Origin: Gammaproteobacteria bacterium | GTDB taxonomy: Bacteria > Pseudomonadota > Gammaproteobacteria > UBA1113 | Direction of reading: 5' to 3' | Length of the DNA stretch: 64,000 nt | Assembly: GCA_020051155.1 (NCBI GenBank) | Contig: JAGVJK010000017.1 | Span: 1 to 64,000 of the forward strand | Shown: positions 48,494-57,583 of the stretch, one piece after another | Layout: each line of letters begins with the position of its first letter | Numbering within the stretch: position 1 is the stretch's first letter | Made by a program: the position numbers and the translations under genes | Notes under the pieces: model-generated | The model's database searches: none | Told to the model about the DNA's origin: nothing | The model's input: only the letters and a program-made list of their open reading frames with translations

Positions 48494-49580
48494 AAGGCAG
48501 AATGACCTCCCAACCAGGGGTCCATTCAACCCAAACTTTTTCACCAATAGAGTATTCTAGTTTCGGATCATCTTCATCAAAAAATTCTGTCGTTGCAACA
48601 ACTTTACCGCTTGCTAAACGTACCATCAGATCAACGGTGGTTCCTTTGTAAATGACCTCTTCGACGACGCCAGGCAGCATCGCACCGGTGACGCCAGGTA
48701 CATCTACTTTATCCCATGCTCGGACATCCTCAGGGCGTACCACCACATGTACTTTTTGGCCTGCGACAAAGCCGCGTTTGTTGGTATATTCATGCTGTTC
48801 CTGTTCGACGGTCACGGTGATTTTATTATCCTTCACCGCTAACACTTCCGTATCAAAAATGTTAGTTTCACCGATAAATTTAGCAACGGCTAAGCTGACA
48901 GGTTCTTCATAGACTTCACGAGGAGTACCAATTTGCTCGACATGCCCTTCGTCTAAAATAACCACGCGATCGGACATAGAGAGAGCTTCCTCTTGATCGT
49001 GGGTTACGAAGACGAAAGCGATTCCTAAATTACGTTGCAATTGTTTTAATTCTAATTGCATCGCTTTGCGTAAACGATAATCGAGGGAACTTAAGGGTTC
49101 ATCAAGAAGCAATACCAGGGGCTCATTTACCACCGCTCGAGCAATGGCAACTCGTTGTTGTTGACCACCACTAAGTTGTTTGGGTTTACGTTGACTGAAT
49201 TTATCTAATTTAACCATCGCAAGAGCTGCCATCACTTTCTCTTGGATTTGCTCTTTGGCGACACCGCGACACTGTAAGCCAAAGGCCACATTTTGATAAA
49301 CCGTCATATGGGGAAATAAAGCATAACTTTGAAAGACCGTGTTGACATGACGCAGTGACGGCGGTGTATTCACCATGTCTTTGCCATTAATGATGATTTG
49401 GCCGCTAGTGGGTTGCTCGAAGCCTGAAATCAAACGTAATAAAGTGGTTTTACCACAACCTGAAGGGCCTAAGAGCGTTAGAAACTCTCCTGCTTTAACA
49501 GTAAGACTGATATTGCGCAAGACCTGTTGATCCGCAAAGCTTTTGCTAGCATGTTTGATCTCTACAATATTTTCAGTCAT
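48483..49580 (-). CDS. potA: Spermidine/putrescine ABC ATPase PotA
   Basis: A 365-residue ATPase that drives polyamine import. Walker A is [20 protein letters not shown], the Q-loop NTVFQSYALFPHMTV, the signature LSGGQQQRVAIARAVVNEP, Walker B LLLLDEPLSSLDYRLRK and the switch FVFVTHDQEEALSMSDRV. A TOBE-type domain closes the protein (about 245-365; VHVVVRPEDVRAWDK). It is the first gene of potABCD and is divergent from pyrC. Confidence 0.96.
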   Translation of the reverse strand: MTENIVEIKHASKSFADQQVLRNISLTVKAGEFLTLLGPSGCGKTTLLRLISGFEQPTSGQIIINGKDMVNTPPSLRHVNTVFQSYALFPHMTVYQNVAFGLQCRGVAKEQIQEKVMAALAMVKLDKFSQRKPKQLSGGQQQRVAIARAVVNEPLVLLLDEPLSSLDYRLRKAMQLELKQLQRNLGIAFVFVTHDQEEALSMSDRVVILDEGHVEQIGTPREVYEEPVSLAVAKFIGETNIFDTEVLAVKDNKITVTVEQEQHEYTNKRGFVAGQKVHVVVRPEDVRAWDKVDVPGVTGAMLPGVVEEVIYKGTTVDLMVRLASGKVVATTEFFDEDDPKLEYSIGEKVWVEWTPGWEVILPYEV

Positions 49581-49735
49581 CCAGCCCCCTTTGAAATAGC
49601 GGGATACGATTTCATCTCAAAGAGGTTCACCTCTCTTAACCCAAAAAAACGCAAAATTTAGAGTATTTAGCTCCCCAGGTCAAGTGTTTTCTATTGAGAG
49701 TCCGTGAGCCTCTCCTGAAAAAATGAAAACAAAAA

Positions 49736-49764
49736 TTGCTGCTTCTTATTCTTCCACGTATAAT
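49736..49764 (+). promoter_or_regulatory. pyrC promoter
   Basis: A perfect -10 TATAAT (49759-49764) lies 29 nt before the pyrC start, with TTGCTG (49736-49741) as a weak -35 at 17-nt spacing. Confidence 0.55.
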
Positions 49765-49793
49765 CGGCAACATCCTTATAAAATGGAAGCATT

Positions 49794-50834
49794 ATGACAG
49801 AGTTAAGGTTAACACAACCCGACGATTTACACGTACATTTTCGTGATGGGGATTACTTGGCTACTACAGTGCCTGCTACGGCACGTCAATTTGCCCGAGC
49901 TATCGCGATGCCAAATTTGGCACCGGCGGTAACGACCCTCGAGGCGATAACGGCGTATCGTCAACGGATTATGGCGCAGGTGCCCGCTGGTGTGCCTTTC
50001 CAACCCTTAATGACACTTTATTTAACGGATCATACCGAACCTGCTTTGATTTTGGAGGGAGCACGCCAAGGATTGATTCATGGCTGCAAACTATATCCGG
50101 CAGGTGCCACCACCCATTCTCATGAGGGCGTGACAGACATTCGATATTTGGATGCAGTATTGCAAGCGATGAGTGATTCCAAGATTCCCCTCTTGCTACA
50201 TGGCGAGGTCACCGATCCTGCGATAGACGTGTTTGATCGAGAGGCTAGATTTATTGATAAGGTGTTGACTCCCCTTCTCTTGCGTTTCCCAGCGTTAAAA
50301 ATTATTTTAGAACACATCACCACTGAAGAGGCTGTACAGTGTGTGCAGCAAGGGCCAGCCACCTTGGCCGCCACCATCACGCCTCATCACTTATTATTGA
50401 ACCGCAATGATTTGTTAGTAGGTAGTATTAAGCCTCATTATTATTGTTTACCCATTCTTAAGCGAGCACAGCATCAGCAAGCTTTGATCAAAGCCGCTAT
50501 TTCTGGAAATCCAAAATTCTTTTTAGGCACGGATAGTGCGCCCCATGTCATCCATAAAAAAGAAAGCAGCCATGGGTGTGCGGGTATTTATTCAGCCCAC
50601 GCTGCCATCGAATTTTACGCAGAAGTTTTTGAGCAATATCAAGCGTTGTCTCGGTTAGAAGGATTTAGCAGTCATTTCGGCGCAGATTTTTACGGGCTGC
50701 CACGCAATACGAAACAGATTATCTTAGAACAAGAAGACTGGGAGGTCCCCGCTGTGTTATCCTTTGGCAACGATTCACTTAAGCCTTTTTGGGCTGGACA
50801 AACATTACGGTGGCGCTTAAGGCATGATGGATGA
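49794..50834 (+). CDS. pyrC: Dihydroorotase
   Basis: A 346-residue zinc enzyme of pyrimidine synthesis (carbamoyl-aspartate to dihydroorotate), short E. coli type. The metal ligands are in DDLHVHFRDGD (His13, His15, Arg17), HGCKLYPAGATTHS (Lys99, the carboxylated Lys), LLLHGEV, ILEHITT and LGTDSAPH. Its end overlaps the start of rnt by 11 nt, so the two are co-translated. Confidence 0.96.
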   Translation: MTELRLTQPDDLHVHFRDGDYLATTVPATARQFARAIAMPNLAPAVTTLEAITAYRQRIMAQVPAGVPFQPLMTLYLTDHTEPALILEGARQGLIHGCKLYPAGATTHSHEGVTDIRYLDAVLQAMSDSKIPLLLHGEVTDPAIDVFDREARFIDKVLTPLLLRFPALKIILEHITTEEAVQCVQQGPATLAATITPHHLLLNRNDLLVGSIKPHYYCLPILKRAQHQQALIKAAISGNPKFFLGTDSAPHVIHKKESSHGCAGIYSAHAAIEFYAEVFEQYQALSRLEGFSSHFGADFYGLPRNTKQIILEQEDWEVPAVLSFGNDSLKPFWAGQTLRWRLRHDG

Positions 50835-51474
50835 TATAACTTTTTTGAGCGCGATGCGTGAGCGGTTTCGTGGTTTCTTACCTGTTATCGTGGATATTGA
50901 AAGCGCAGGCTTTGAAGCAAGTACTGATGCATTACTTGAAGTGGCTGCAGTGCTGGTTGCGATGGATGAGCGCGGCCATTTGTATCCAACAAAAACCATT
51001 CATCACCATGTGCAACCCTTTCCTGGCGCTCACTTAGAACAGCGTGCCTTGGAATTTACTGGGATCATCCCCGATCATCCTTTTCGTTATGCCGTCAGCG
51101 AGCATCAGGCATTACAGGATTTATATCAACACATTAGAAAAGCGTTAAAGCAACAACAGTGTCAGCGTGCCGTATTAGTAGGCCACAATGCGTGGTTTGA
51201 TTTAAGCTTTATTAAGGCGGCTAACGAACGGGCTCAATTAAAAAATATGCCCTTTCATCATTTCACTAGTTTTGATACAGCAACTTTAAGTGGACTGATC
51301 TTAGGTCAAACAGTATTAGCAAAGGCTTTAGAAGCCGCAGGTATTGCCTTTGATCCCAAGCTGGCTCACTCTGCCATTTACGATGCAGAAAAAACAGCAG
51401 AACTATTTTGTTATTTGGTTAACAGCTGGTTAGAGTTGACAGCACGCCAACAAGATTTAGGTATACGCCGTTAG
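50824..51474 (+). CDS. rnt: Ribonuclease T
   Basis: A 216-residue DEDDh exonuclease that trims the 3' ends of tRNA and 5S rRNA. The acidic site is visible as VIVDIESAGFEASTDALLE (Asp24, Glu26), GHNAWFDLSFIKAANER and AHSAIYDAEKTAELF. Basic patches near RMREF-type residues at the N-terminus and in the C-terminal part bind RNA. Length matches E. coli RNase T (215). The start could be the second ATG (50827). It overlaps pyrC and ends just before a strong terminator. Confidence 0.95.
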   Translation: MMDDITFLSAMRERFRGFLPVIVDIESAGFEASTDALLEVAAVLVAMDERGHLYPTKTIHHHVQPFPGAHLEQRALEFTGIIPDHPFRYAVSEHQALQDLYQHIRKALKQQQCQRAVLVGHNAWFDLSFIKAANERAQLKNMPFHHFTSFDTATLSGLILGQTVLAKALEAAGIAFDPKLAHSAIYDAEKTAELFCYLVNSWLELTARQQDLGIRR

Positions 51475-51485
51475 CGGTTTAAAGA

Positions 51486-51515
51486 AAAAGCCCGACACCA
51501 ACGTGTCGGGCTTTT
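51486..51515 (+). terminator. Strong terminator after rnt
   Basis: AAAAGCCCGACAC and GTGTCGGGCTTTT form a 13-bp stem around CAAC, beginning 12 nt after the rnt stop and ending in TTTT. This is a textbook rho-independent terminator for pyrC-rnt. Confidence 0.93.
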
Positions 51516-51850
51516 AGAATAGCATTCGTCCTTGATAGCAAAAAAACAGTCCGCGATCTCTTTATTCTTGTTATGGGTGAGATATTGGCACCACTATTTT
51601 CTTGTTTTTCTAGCTAGATATTTTTTGCAATGATTACAAAGAGAAGAAGTCCGAAGACCTTACGCGATGTGCTATCAAAGTAGATAGCTTTTCTCTTTGA
51701 ATCAATGCGAGTTCGATTCTAGCCGCGTGGATTTTTACACGCAACTAAAAAATCATTAAATTTTTTAGATACTCATAAAAAAATCTTTTGATGAAATTTT
51801 TGTGTTATTTAATCACAAGAGTGGTTTATTTGTGGTGAAATACAGAGAAG
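51516..51850. other. Intergenic stretch with possible RNA structure
   Basis: No open frame of note. CAAAGAGAAG (about 51639-51648) can pair with CTTTTCTCTTTG near 51687-51698, enclosing a small hairpin GCTATC/GATAGC. GCGAGTTCGATTC follows near 51709 and resembles a tRNA T-arm, but no matching acceptor or anticodon arm is found. It may be a small RNA or a tRNA remnant; I cannot decide. Confidence 0.2.
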
Positions 51851-51884
51851 ATGTCATTGCTCCTGAGAACAGAAGCAATGACAT
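51851..51884 (-). terminator. Hairpin after the peroxiredoxin gene
   Basis: ATGTCATTGCT (51851-51861) and AGCAATGACAT (51874-51884) form a perfect 11-bp stem, 12 nt downstream of the minus-strand peroxiredoxin stop. The T-tract is weak (CTTCTCT). Confidence 0.55.
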
Positions 51885-51896
51885 GAGAGCGTAGGC

Positions 51897-52505
51897 TTAT
51901 AATTTATCGGCGTGATTTGCAAGATAGTTAGCAACACCACTCGGTGTTGGTTTCATACCTTTATCACCTTTACGCCAACCAGCAGGACATACTTCCCCAT
52001 GCTCATCGGTATATTGGACGGCATCAACTAAACGCAGCAATTCATCCATATCACGACCAATAGGTAAATCATTAACGATTTGGCTGCGCACAATACCTTT
52101 AGCATCAATTAAGAACGCGCCACGGAATGCAACACCTGCAACAGGATGTTCTACACCATACGCTTGGCAAATAGCATGATTGATATCTGCAACCATGGTG
52201 TAACGCACCGGACCAATACCACCGTTCTCAACACTGGTGTTACGCCATGCATTATGAGTAAAGTGAGAATCAATAGAAACTGCGATGACTTCCACGTTAC
52301 GTTGCTTAAAGGCATCAAGACGATTATCCAAAGCAATTAATTCAGAAGGACAAACAAAGGTGAAGTCCAACGGATAGAAAAAAATCAACGCGTATTTGTT
52401 TTTGATCGCATCATACAATCGATATTGCTGAACAATTTCATTATTTCCCAACACAGCCGCTGCGGTAAAATCTGGCGCTTGGCGCCCCACTAATACTGAT
52501 GACAT
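51897..52505 (-). CDS. Typical 2-Cys peroxiredoxin (AhpC/TSA family)
   Basis: A 202-residue thiol peroxidase that removes hydrogen peroxide and organic peroxides. The peroxidatic Cys52 is in YPLDFTFVCPSELIAL and the resolving Cys173 in GEVCPAGWRKGD. RGAFLIDAKGIVRSQIVND and GRDMDELLRLVDAVQY complete the fold. The long C-terminal tail after Cys173 (about 30 residues) places it with the eukaryote-like Prx1/AhpC2 group, reduced by thioredoxin or a dedicated partner, not with AhpF-linked AhpC. GGAG lies 8 nt before the ATG. It is divergent from bfd, and both fit an iron/oxidative-stress block. Confidence 0.94.
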   Translation of the reverse strand: MSSVLVGRQAPDFTAAAVLGNNEIVQQYRLYDAIKNKYALIFFYPLDFTFVCPSELIALDNRLDAFKQRNVEVIAVSIDSHFTHNAWRNTSVENGGIGPVRYTMVADINHAICQAYGVEHPVAGVAFRGAFLIDAKGIVRSQIVNDLPIGRDMDELLRLVDAVQYTDEHGEVCPAGWRKGDKGMKPTPSGVANYLANHADKL

Positions 52506-52595
52506 AAAAGACTCCTATCATGGTAACAAAGCTCGCTAGTGTGGCGTAAACTGCAGATACTGTCAATCACACTCTAGCCGCTTAATGCCCGCTAG

Positions 52596-52624
52596 TTGAC
52601 AATCATTCTCATTTAGGCTATTGT
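52596..52624 (+). promoter_or_regulatory. bfd promoter overlapped by a Fur box
   Basis: TTGACA (52596-52601), 17 nt and TATTGT (52619-52624) form a good promoter. TGACAATCATTCTCA (52597-52611) covers the -35; its complement TGAGAATGATTGTCA matches the 7-1-7 Fur consensus TGATAATnATTATCA at nearly every position. Iron-loaded Fur should repress bfd, as in E. coli. Confidence 0.75.
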
Positions 52625-52670
52625 ACAGATAAAGTTCTTCATTAAAGACCACGTAATTGAGGGGTTTAAC

Positions 52671-52868
52671 ATGTATGTTTGCATCTGCGCCGGCGTGACC
52701 GACAATCAAATTAAAAAGGCTGTAGCTAGCAATGAGATTTGCAGCTTACGCGATCTTTGCAAACAATATGGTGTGGCTAAACAGTGTGGCAACTGTTGTC
52801 ACCACGCCAAAGACGTCATACAAGAAGCACTCTCTGAAATGAAAGACGCCGTTCCTGCCGCCTATTAA
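52671..52868 (+). CDS. bfd: Bacterioferritin-associated ferredoxin
   Basis: A 65-residue [2Fe-2S] protein that releases iron from bacterioferritin. The four cluster cysteines are at the usual positions: Cys4, Cys6 (MYVCICAGVTD), Cys39 and Cys42 (KQCGNCCHHAKDVI). Length matches E. coli Bfd (64). bfr follows 72 nt downstream, and a Fur-controlled promoter lies upstream. Confidence 0.96.
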   Translation: MYVCICAGVTDNQIKKAVASNEICSLRDLCKQYGVAKQCGNCCHHAKDVIQEALSEMKDAVPAAY

Positions 52869-52940
52869 ATATCAATTGACATCCTCAGGGGAACCCTTTA
52901 ACGTAAGGCCACTTAATGTTTACGTAAGGAATTCTCCAGC

Positions 52941-53405
52941 ATGAAGGGTGATGCGAAACTGATTCAATTCTTCAATCAAATTTTAAAAAATGAATTAACT
53001 GCCATTAACCAATACTTCCTACACTCCCGCATGTATGAAAATTGGGGCCTGTGTCAGCTTGCAGCGAAAGAATATGAAGAGTCCATCGATGAAATGAAGC
53101 ACGCAGATATGCTCGTGAAGCGCATCTTATTTCTAGAAGGCTTACCCAACTTGCAAGACCTCGGTAAATTATTCATTGGCGAACATGTCCAGGAAGTTTT
53201 GCAATGCGATTTAAAACTCGAATTAATTGCTGTGCCACCGCTACGAGAAGCCATTAAGTACGCCGAATCTATCCAAGATTACGTTTCCCGCGATTTGCTA
53301 GTGACTATTTTAGATAGCGAAGAAGAGCACATTGACTGGCTTGAAACACAATTAGATTTATTCCAAAAGATCGGCGAACAAAATTATTTACAATCGAAAC
53401 AGTAA
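52941..53405 (+). CDS. bfr: Bacterioferritin
   Basis: A 154-residue ferritin that stores iron in a 24-subunit shell. The di-iron ligands Glu18, Glu51 and His54 are visible ([32 protein letters not shown]), as are Glu and His in [15 protein letters not shown]. Met52, the haem ligand, is present. It follows bfd with AAGGAA as ribosome site. Full length. Confidence 0.96.
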   Translation: MKGDAKLIQFFNQILKNELTAINQYFLHSRMYENWGLCQLAAKEYEESIDEMKHADMLVKRILFLEGLPNLQDLGKLFIGEHVQEVLQCDLKLELIAVPPLREAIKYAESIQDYVSRDLLVTILDSEEEHIDWLETQLDLFQKIGEQNYLQSKQ

Positions 53406-53458
53406 ACGCGAAACGTGTTTTATCTGAATTCGATCACCCCTCATCCGGCCTGCGGCCA

Positions 53459-53481
53459 CCTTCTCCCTCAAGGGGAGAAGG
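53459..53481. repeat. GC-rich hairpin of a common gammaproteobacterial repeat
   Basis: CCTTCTCCC (53459-53467) pairs with GGGGAGAAGG around TCAA, preceded by CCTCATCCGGCCTGCGGCC. This run is a familiar intergenic repeat in gammaproteobacteria, by my recollection. It lies 53 nt after the bfr stop and could end that transcript. Confidence 0.55.
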
Positions 53482-53580
53482 CACTCTTTACTTTGCTGGC
53501 ATTTGACATTGATAGATTAAATATTTTGTTCTGAAGGAAACAAAAAGACGAGAAGCTTTTTCATGTTAGCACTTTATACG

Positions 53581-53612
53581 CGTTGCCATCTCCGCGCAAG
53601 CGGGAATGGCAA
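53581..53612 (-). repeat. Short palindrome related to the one at 21563
   Basis: GTTGCCATCTCCGCGC and its complement GCGGGAATGGCAAC meet in a 32-nt palindrome, 12 nt after the grxD stop. The sequence before it (GACGAGAAGCTTTTTCATGTT) resembles that before the palindrome at 21563, so the two are members of one family. It probably ends the grxD transcript. Confidence 0.55.
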
Positions 53613-53623
53613 CATAAGAATTT

Positions 53624-53947
53624 TTAAGAATTAGCCACTTCCTGAATTAATTTCTTTAACTCACCAGACTGATACATCTCCATCATAATATCGCAACCAC
53701 CAACTAACTCGCCATTCACAAACAGTTGCGGAAAGGTAGGCCAATTAGCAATTCTCGGCAAATTAGCCCGCACTTCAGGCTCTGCTAACACATCCACAAA
53801 CGCAAAGGGCTCACCACAAGCCTTCAGCATTTGCACAGCCCTCGAAGAAAACCCACACTGCGGATGCTCTGGCGTCCCCTTCATAAACAAAATAATCCGA
53901 TTATCAGCAATCTGCTGCTTCAACTCACTAATAATATCACTCATCAA
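53624..53947 (-). CDS. grxD: Monothiol glutaredoxin, Grx4 type
   Basis: A 107-residue glutaredoxin that carries [2Fe-2S] clusters. The active site is CGFS (Cys31-Ser34) in KGTPEHPQCGFSSRAVQML. WPTFPQLFVNGELVGGCDIM holds the glutathione-binding loop. Length is typical (E. coli GrxD 115). It stands alone between repeat-rich gaps, next to the iron-storage genes. Confidence 0.96.
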   Translation of the reverse strand: MMSDIISELKQQIADNRIILFMKGTPEHPQCGFSSRAVQMLKACGEPFAFVDVLAEPEVRANLPRIANWPTFPQLFVNGELVGGCDIMMEMYQSGELKKLIQEVANS

Positions 53948-54036
53948 AACCCCTTTTTAAAATGCCTGTACGAAAAAAAACCGATTATACCCTCCCCCTC
54001 CCTGCCAAGCAAGCTTATATCAGGGGATCTCGCTAA

Positions 54037-54310
54037 GGTGTCTGGCACATTGATTTGGAAAACGAAGGTATCTTGCTCTTAATAAATAAAAAAGGGAACT
54101 AGGGTAAAAGCCTTCTCTTGTGCCTGACACCGTCTGCACTGAGCGCTCGACGAAGAGCTTCCTAATTCAATGTATTTTTTTAAAAAGAAATGGTTTTGTT
54201 TGAGATCGGTGTAGGCGATGTCAGGCACACGAGAATGCCTCCATGCTGGCTCTCTTTTTATTATTGTGAAGTATTAAAATCCCTCTTTCTAAACAAATGT
54301 GCCAGACACC
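54037..54310. repeat. Two REP-like inverted pairs (GGTGTCTGGCAC ... GTGCCTGACACC)
   Basis: GGTGTCTGGCAC (54037-54048) faces GTGCCTGACACC (54120-54131), a 95-bp unit. GATGTCAGGCAC (54217-54228) faces GTGCCAGACACC (54299-54310), a 94-bp unit. Both right ends are followed by a CG...CTGAGC sequence. The inner parts are AT-rich and unlike one another. The gap 53948-54484 has no gene. Confidence 0.7.
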
Positions 54311-54346
54311 GCCGCTGAGCTCCCCGATAAACAGCAGATCTTTCTA

Positions 54347-54456
54347 TCATTGTTTTTAGTCGGCTCTCTTTTGCGGGATGTCGCGACCATGGATGGTACG
54401 TAGCGCCAAGGGCAGGATGCCCGTTCCCGCAAAAGAGAGCCGACTAAAAACAATGA
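54347..54456 (-). repeat. Long hairpin C (31-bp perfect arms) after the peptide ABC ATPase gene
   Basis: The arm starting TCATTGTTTTTAGTCGGCTC (54347-54377) is perfectly complementary to 54426-54456. The 48-nt core has ACCATGGATGGT and AGGGCAGG on the plus strand, recalling the CATGGAGG ... AGGG core of hairpins A and B. It starts 29 nt after the stop of the minus-strand ATPase gene. Confidence 0.8.
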
Positions 54457-54484
54457 CGCACAGATCCAGCAACTCTCCTCCCCC

Positions 54485-56497
54485 CTACTCAGAATACAAA
54501 AAACACCGGACTTGATGAGTTGCAGACACGCTCCGCTCAGAAGGATACTCACTCAAACACTGTTTCATCACAAAAGGACAACGCCCGGCAAAATGACACC
54601 CCACTGGCGGATGAATCGGCGAAGGTGGCTCTCCTATCACTGGCGCAATCAACTGTCGCTCCTCGCCCAGCATCGGCTTCGCTCGCAATAACGCTTGCGT
54701 ATAAGGATGCTTCGGTGTTTTTAAAATCTCTTCGCGCAAACCATATTCTACAATCCGTCCCAAATACATCACCGCCACCTCATCCGCCATATACCCCACC
54801 ACTGCCAAATCATGGGTAATGAACAAATAAGCTAAATGATCTTTCTGCTGCAATTCCTTTAATAAATTTAAAATTTTCGCTTGAACCGAAACATCTAGCG
54901 CACTAGTAGGCTCATCACAAATTAAAATAGAAGGATTAACTGCTAACGCGCGTGCAATACTCAAACGTTGCCGTTGTCCACCCGAAAACTCATGAGGATA
55001 ACGTTGCAAGCTTTCTTGCGGTAAGCCAACTTTATCTAACAATCCTTGTAAAAGTTGCAACTGTTCTTTCTTCGGTGGCATTAAACCGTGAGCTAATAAT
55101 CCTTCACTCAAAATTTGAGAAATCATCATCCGAGGATTCAACGAAGAAAAAGGATCTTGAAATACCATTTGTAATTGCTGTCGTACCTGTTTAATCCATT
55201 GTGTCGCCGATAAAACTTCTGTATTCGCTCCCCAACGAATATCGCCCTTAGTCAATGGCAATAAGCCACTCAGTGCTTTACCTAAGGTAGTTTTCCCGCA
55301 ACCAGATTCTCCCACCAGCGCTAAGGTTTTTCCTTTTTTCAAACACAAGCTCACACCATCCACAGCTTTAACCATGGCGACCGTGCGTTGCAATAATCCT
55401 TTCTTAATTGGAAAATAGCAACGCGCATCTTCCACGCTGAACGCAATTTCACTATGATCATTACTCGCAGGATTCACCACAAAACTTTCTTGTTTCTCCG
55501 ATATCTTTAGGTCGGCTAACATCGAAGGATCTTCAGTGTACAAATGACAAGAAACACGATGCAAAGGCGTCACCTCTACAGAAAGAGGCGCCTCTGCCCA
55601 ACAGCGCGACCATGCATAAGGACAACGATTTGCGAAGGGACATGCCGCTTTAGGCTCAGTTAATCCTGGCACCATACCAGAAATGTATGCTAGAGGACGA
55701 TCATGTTGATCTAAGCGCGGTATCGCTGCTAATAATTGCTGTGTATAAGGATGTTTAGGATCACGAATCAATAGTTGCGTGGGACCTTGCTCTACAAATT
55801 GCCCGGCATACATGACCGCGACATCATCCGCCATTTGTGAGACCACACCCAAGTCATGGCTAATGAGTAAAATAGCCATCCCATAACGCACTTGTAACGA
55901 TCGTAATAAATCTAAAATTTGTGCCTGAATGGTAACATCCAGAGCGGTAGTTGGTTCATCCGCAATAAGAATATCAGGCTTTAATGCAATGGCCATAGCA
56001 ATCACTACTCGCTGCTTCATACCGCCGGATAATTCATGGGGATATTGACGAAGACAGCGCACAGGATCAGAGATTCCCACTTGTTTTAATAATTCGATTA
56101 AATGTTGCTGCAAGGATTGCTCTGCATGCACATGATGAGCATTAAAAATTTCCGTTAATTGCTGCCCTATGGTGAAGACTGGGTTAAGAGCCGTCATAGG
56201 TTCTTGAAAAACCATGCCGATACGTTTACCGCGAATAGTTTGCATTTGTACGTCAGAGCAGAGTAATAAATCCTCTTCTCCTAAAAAAATAGCGCTATTT
56301 TCCTGATAAGCAGCATTAGGCGGTAACAATTGATTTAAGGCTAAGGCCATGATGGATTTACCACAGCCAGATTCCCCAACGATAGCAAAGGTTTTCCCGG
56401 GTTGCAGCTGAAAGTCTAATTGATTCAGTACAGGATAACGTTCTCCAGCCAACATAAGGCTAACAGATAAGTTTTCGCATGATAAAATAGTGGTCAC
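54485..56497 (-). CDS. Peptide ABC transporter, fused double ATPase (OppDF/YejF-like)
   Basis: A 670-residue protein with two ABC domains in one chain. The first (about 5-260) has Walker A GESGCGKS (Lys47), signature [17 protein letters not shown] and Walker [12 protein letters not shown]. The second (about 350-600) has GESGCGKT (Lys402), [17 protein letters not shown] and [11 protein letters not shown]. Each ends with the oligopeptide tail ([28 protein letters not shown]). The start is a GTG. The partner permeases and binding protein lie at 57385-61952, but one plus-strand gene intervenes. Substrates are probably peptides or peptide-like compounds. Confidence 0.9.
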   Translation of the reverse strand: MTTILSCENLSVSLMLAGERYPVLNQLDFQLQPGKTFAIVGESGCGKSIMALALNQLLPPNAAYQENSAIFLGEEDLLLCSDVQMQTIRGKRIGMVFQEPMTALNPVFTIGQQLTEIFNAHHVHAEQSLQQHLIELLKQVGISDPVRCLRQYPHELSGGMKQRVVIAMAIALKPDILIADEPTTALDVTIQAQILDLLRSLQVRYGMAILLISHDLGVVSQMADDVAVMYAGQFVEQGPTQLLIRDPKHPYTQQLLAAIPRLDQHDRPLAYISGMVPGLTEPKAACPFANRCPYAWSRCWAEAPLSVEVTPLHRVSCHLYTEDPSMLADLKISEKQESFVVNPASNDHSEIAFSVEDARCYFPIKKGLLQRTVAMVKAVDGVSLCLKKGKTLALVGESGCGKTTLGKALSGLLPLTKGDIRWGANTEVLSATQWIKQVRQQLQMVFQDPFSSLNPRMMISQILSEGLLAHGLMPPKKEQLQLLQGLLDKVGLPQESLQRYPHEFSGGQRQRLSIARALAVNPSILICDEPTSALDVSVQAKILNLLKELQQKDHLAYLFITHDLAVVGYMADEVAVMYLGRIVEYGLREEILKTPKHPYTQALLRAKPMLGEERQLIAPVIGEPPSPIHPPVGCHFAGRCPFVMKQCLSEYPSERSVSATHQVRCFLYSE

Positions 56498-56623
56498 CCT
56501 TTATTCCCTTAACGACCTTTGATGCACCATGTTATCCATCTCTGTCTTGGGATTCAATCAGAAACGTGCAAAGGTTGAAATTTTAAGCTAGGATAATCGC
56601 TTATAACGATAGGACGTCCAACC

Positions 56624-57583
56624 ATGCGATTACTGTTTATGATTTTGACAATGCTAGTCTCTGTCTCTGGAGCAGCTCAACCTACCCACTGGCAAACCTT
56701 AGCAAAAGGCTTAGATTATACGGGCATCGATACCTCCACTGATGGTTTGGGCAAATTGCACGCCTTTAGAATTGATTTAAACCAATACAATGTAGATCTA
56801 GCCCTGGCGCAGGATGCTGATCCTTTTACTTCAACGGTTAAACGCTTAGCGGATCAAAATGAAGGGATCATTGCTATCAACGGCGGTTTTTTTAGTCCCG
56901 AACGAGTTCCCTTAGGTTTAAGAATCCAAGATGGAAAAATCCGACACCCGTTAAAAACAAGCACTAGCTGGTGGGGTGTCTTTTATGTTGAAAATCACCA
57001 CGCGTTTATTCAACCCCCCAAATCTTTTATCAATAAAAAAGGTATTACCTTTGCGGTACAAGCAGGCCCGCGCTTATTGGTGGATGGTAACATTCCCAAC
57101 TTAAAAGAAAATTTTGATGAACGTAGTGCACTCTGTATTACGAACAATGGCAAAGTGATCATTGCTGCCACCGATAATGCACCTATTTCTACTTTACAAT
57201 TAGCCACGCTACTCAAAAAATCATCTACCGAAGGCGGTTTGGATTGTCAAAACGCATTGAATTTAGACGGAGGAACTTCCACACAATTATATGCCAATGT
57301 CGGTGGATTTTATTTATCAATACCTAGTTTTATGCCCATTGCTGATGCCATCATTGTGAGAGCAAAAAACGCGAAAGCGATCCTTCAATCCTCTGCTCGT
57401 GGATCAAAAGCATCTCGCACGCTGTCAGCCAATAAGTTAGCCGCCAGTATAAACACAAACATGAATAAAAAGGCGCTGGTCAGTGGCCACCAAACTAAAG
57501 GATCTTTAGCGATTTCTAAACGTGCGCCGTCAATCATATTGCCCCAACTAAAGGTACTGGGATCCACGCCGACGCCCACATAA
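56624..57583 (+). CDS. Phosphodiester glycosidase (NAGPA/DUF2233) family secreted protein
   Basis: A 319-residue protein with a signal peptide (LFMILTMLVSVSGAAQ). The NAGPA-type domain (about 25-247) shows IIAINGGFFSPERVPLGLRI, TFAVQAGPRLLVDG, ALNLDGGTSTQLYANVGGF and ADAIIVRAK. The family removes sugar-phosphate caps or acts on cell-wall glycans; here it is probably periplasmic. Residues about 255-319 are read from the strand opposite the last codons of the permease gene (57385-57583). They have no counterpart in the family that I know, so the tail seems to come from a lost stop codon. Confidence 0.85.
   Translation: MRLLFMILTMLVSVSGAAQPTHWQTLAKGLDYTGIDTSTDGLGKLHAFRIDLNQYNVDLALAQDADPFTSTVKRLADQNEGIIAINGGFFSPERVPLGLRIQDGKIRHPLKTSTSWWGVFYVENHHAFIQPPKSFINKKGITFAVQAGPRLLVDGNIPNLKENFDERSALCITNNGKVIIAATDNAPISTLQLATLLKKSSTEGGLDCQNALNLDGGTSTQLYANVGGFYLSIPSFMPIADAIIVRAKNAKAILQSSARGSKASRTLSANKLAASINTNMNKKALVSGHQTKGSLAISKRAPSIILPQLKVLGSTPTPT

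Noticed and set aside
51709..51740. A tRNA gene, from the GAGTTCGATTC T-arm-like run
   Set aside because: No acceptor stem, D-arm or anticodon arm could be matched around it.
53948..54484. A CRISPR array, from the recurring short repeats
   Set aside because: The 12-nt units alternate in orientation and form inverted pairs; there is no regular direct repeat with spacers and no cas gene.
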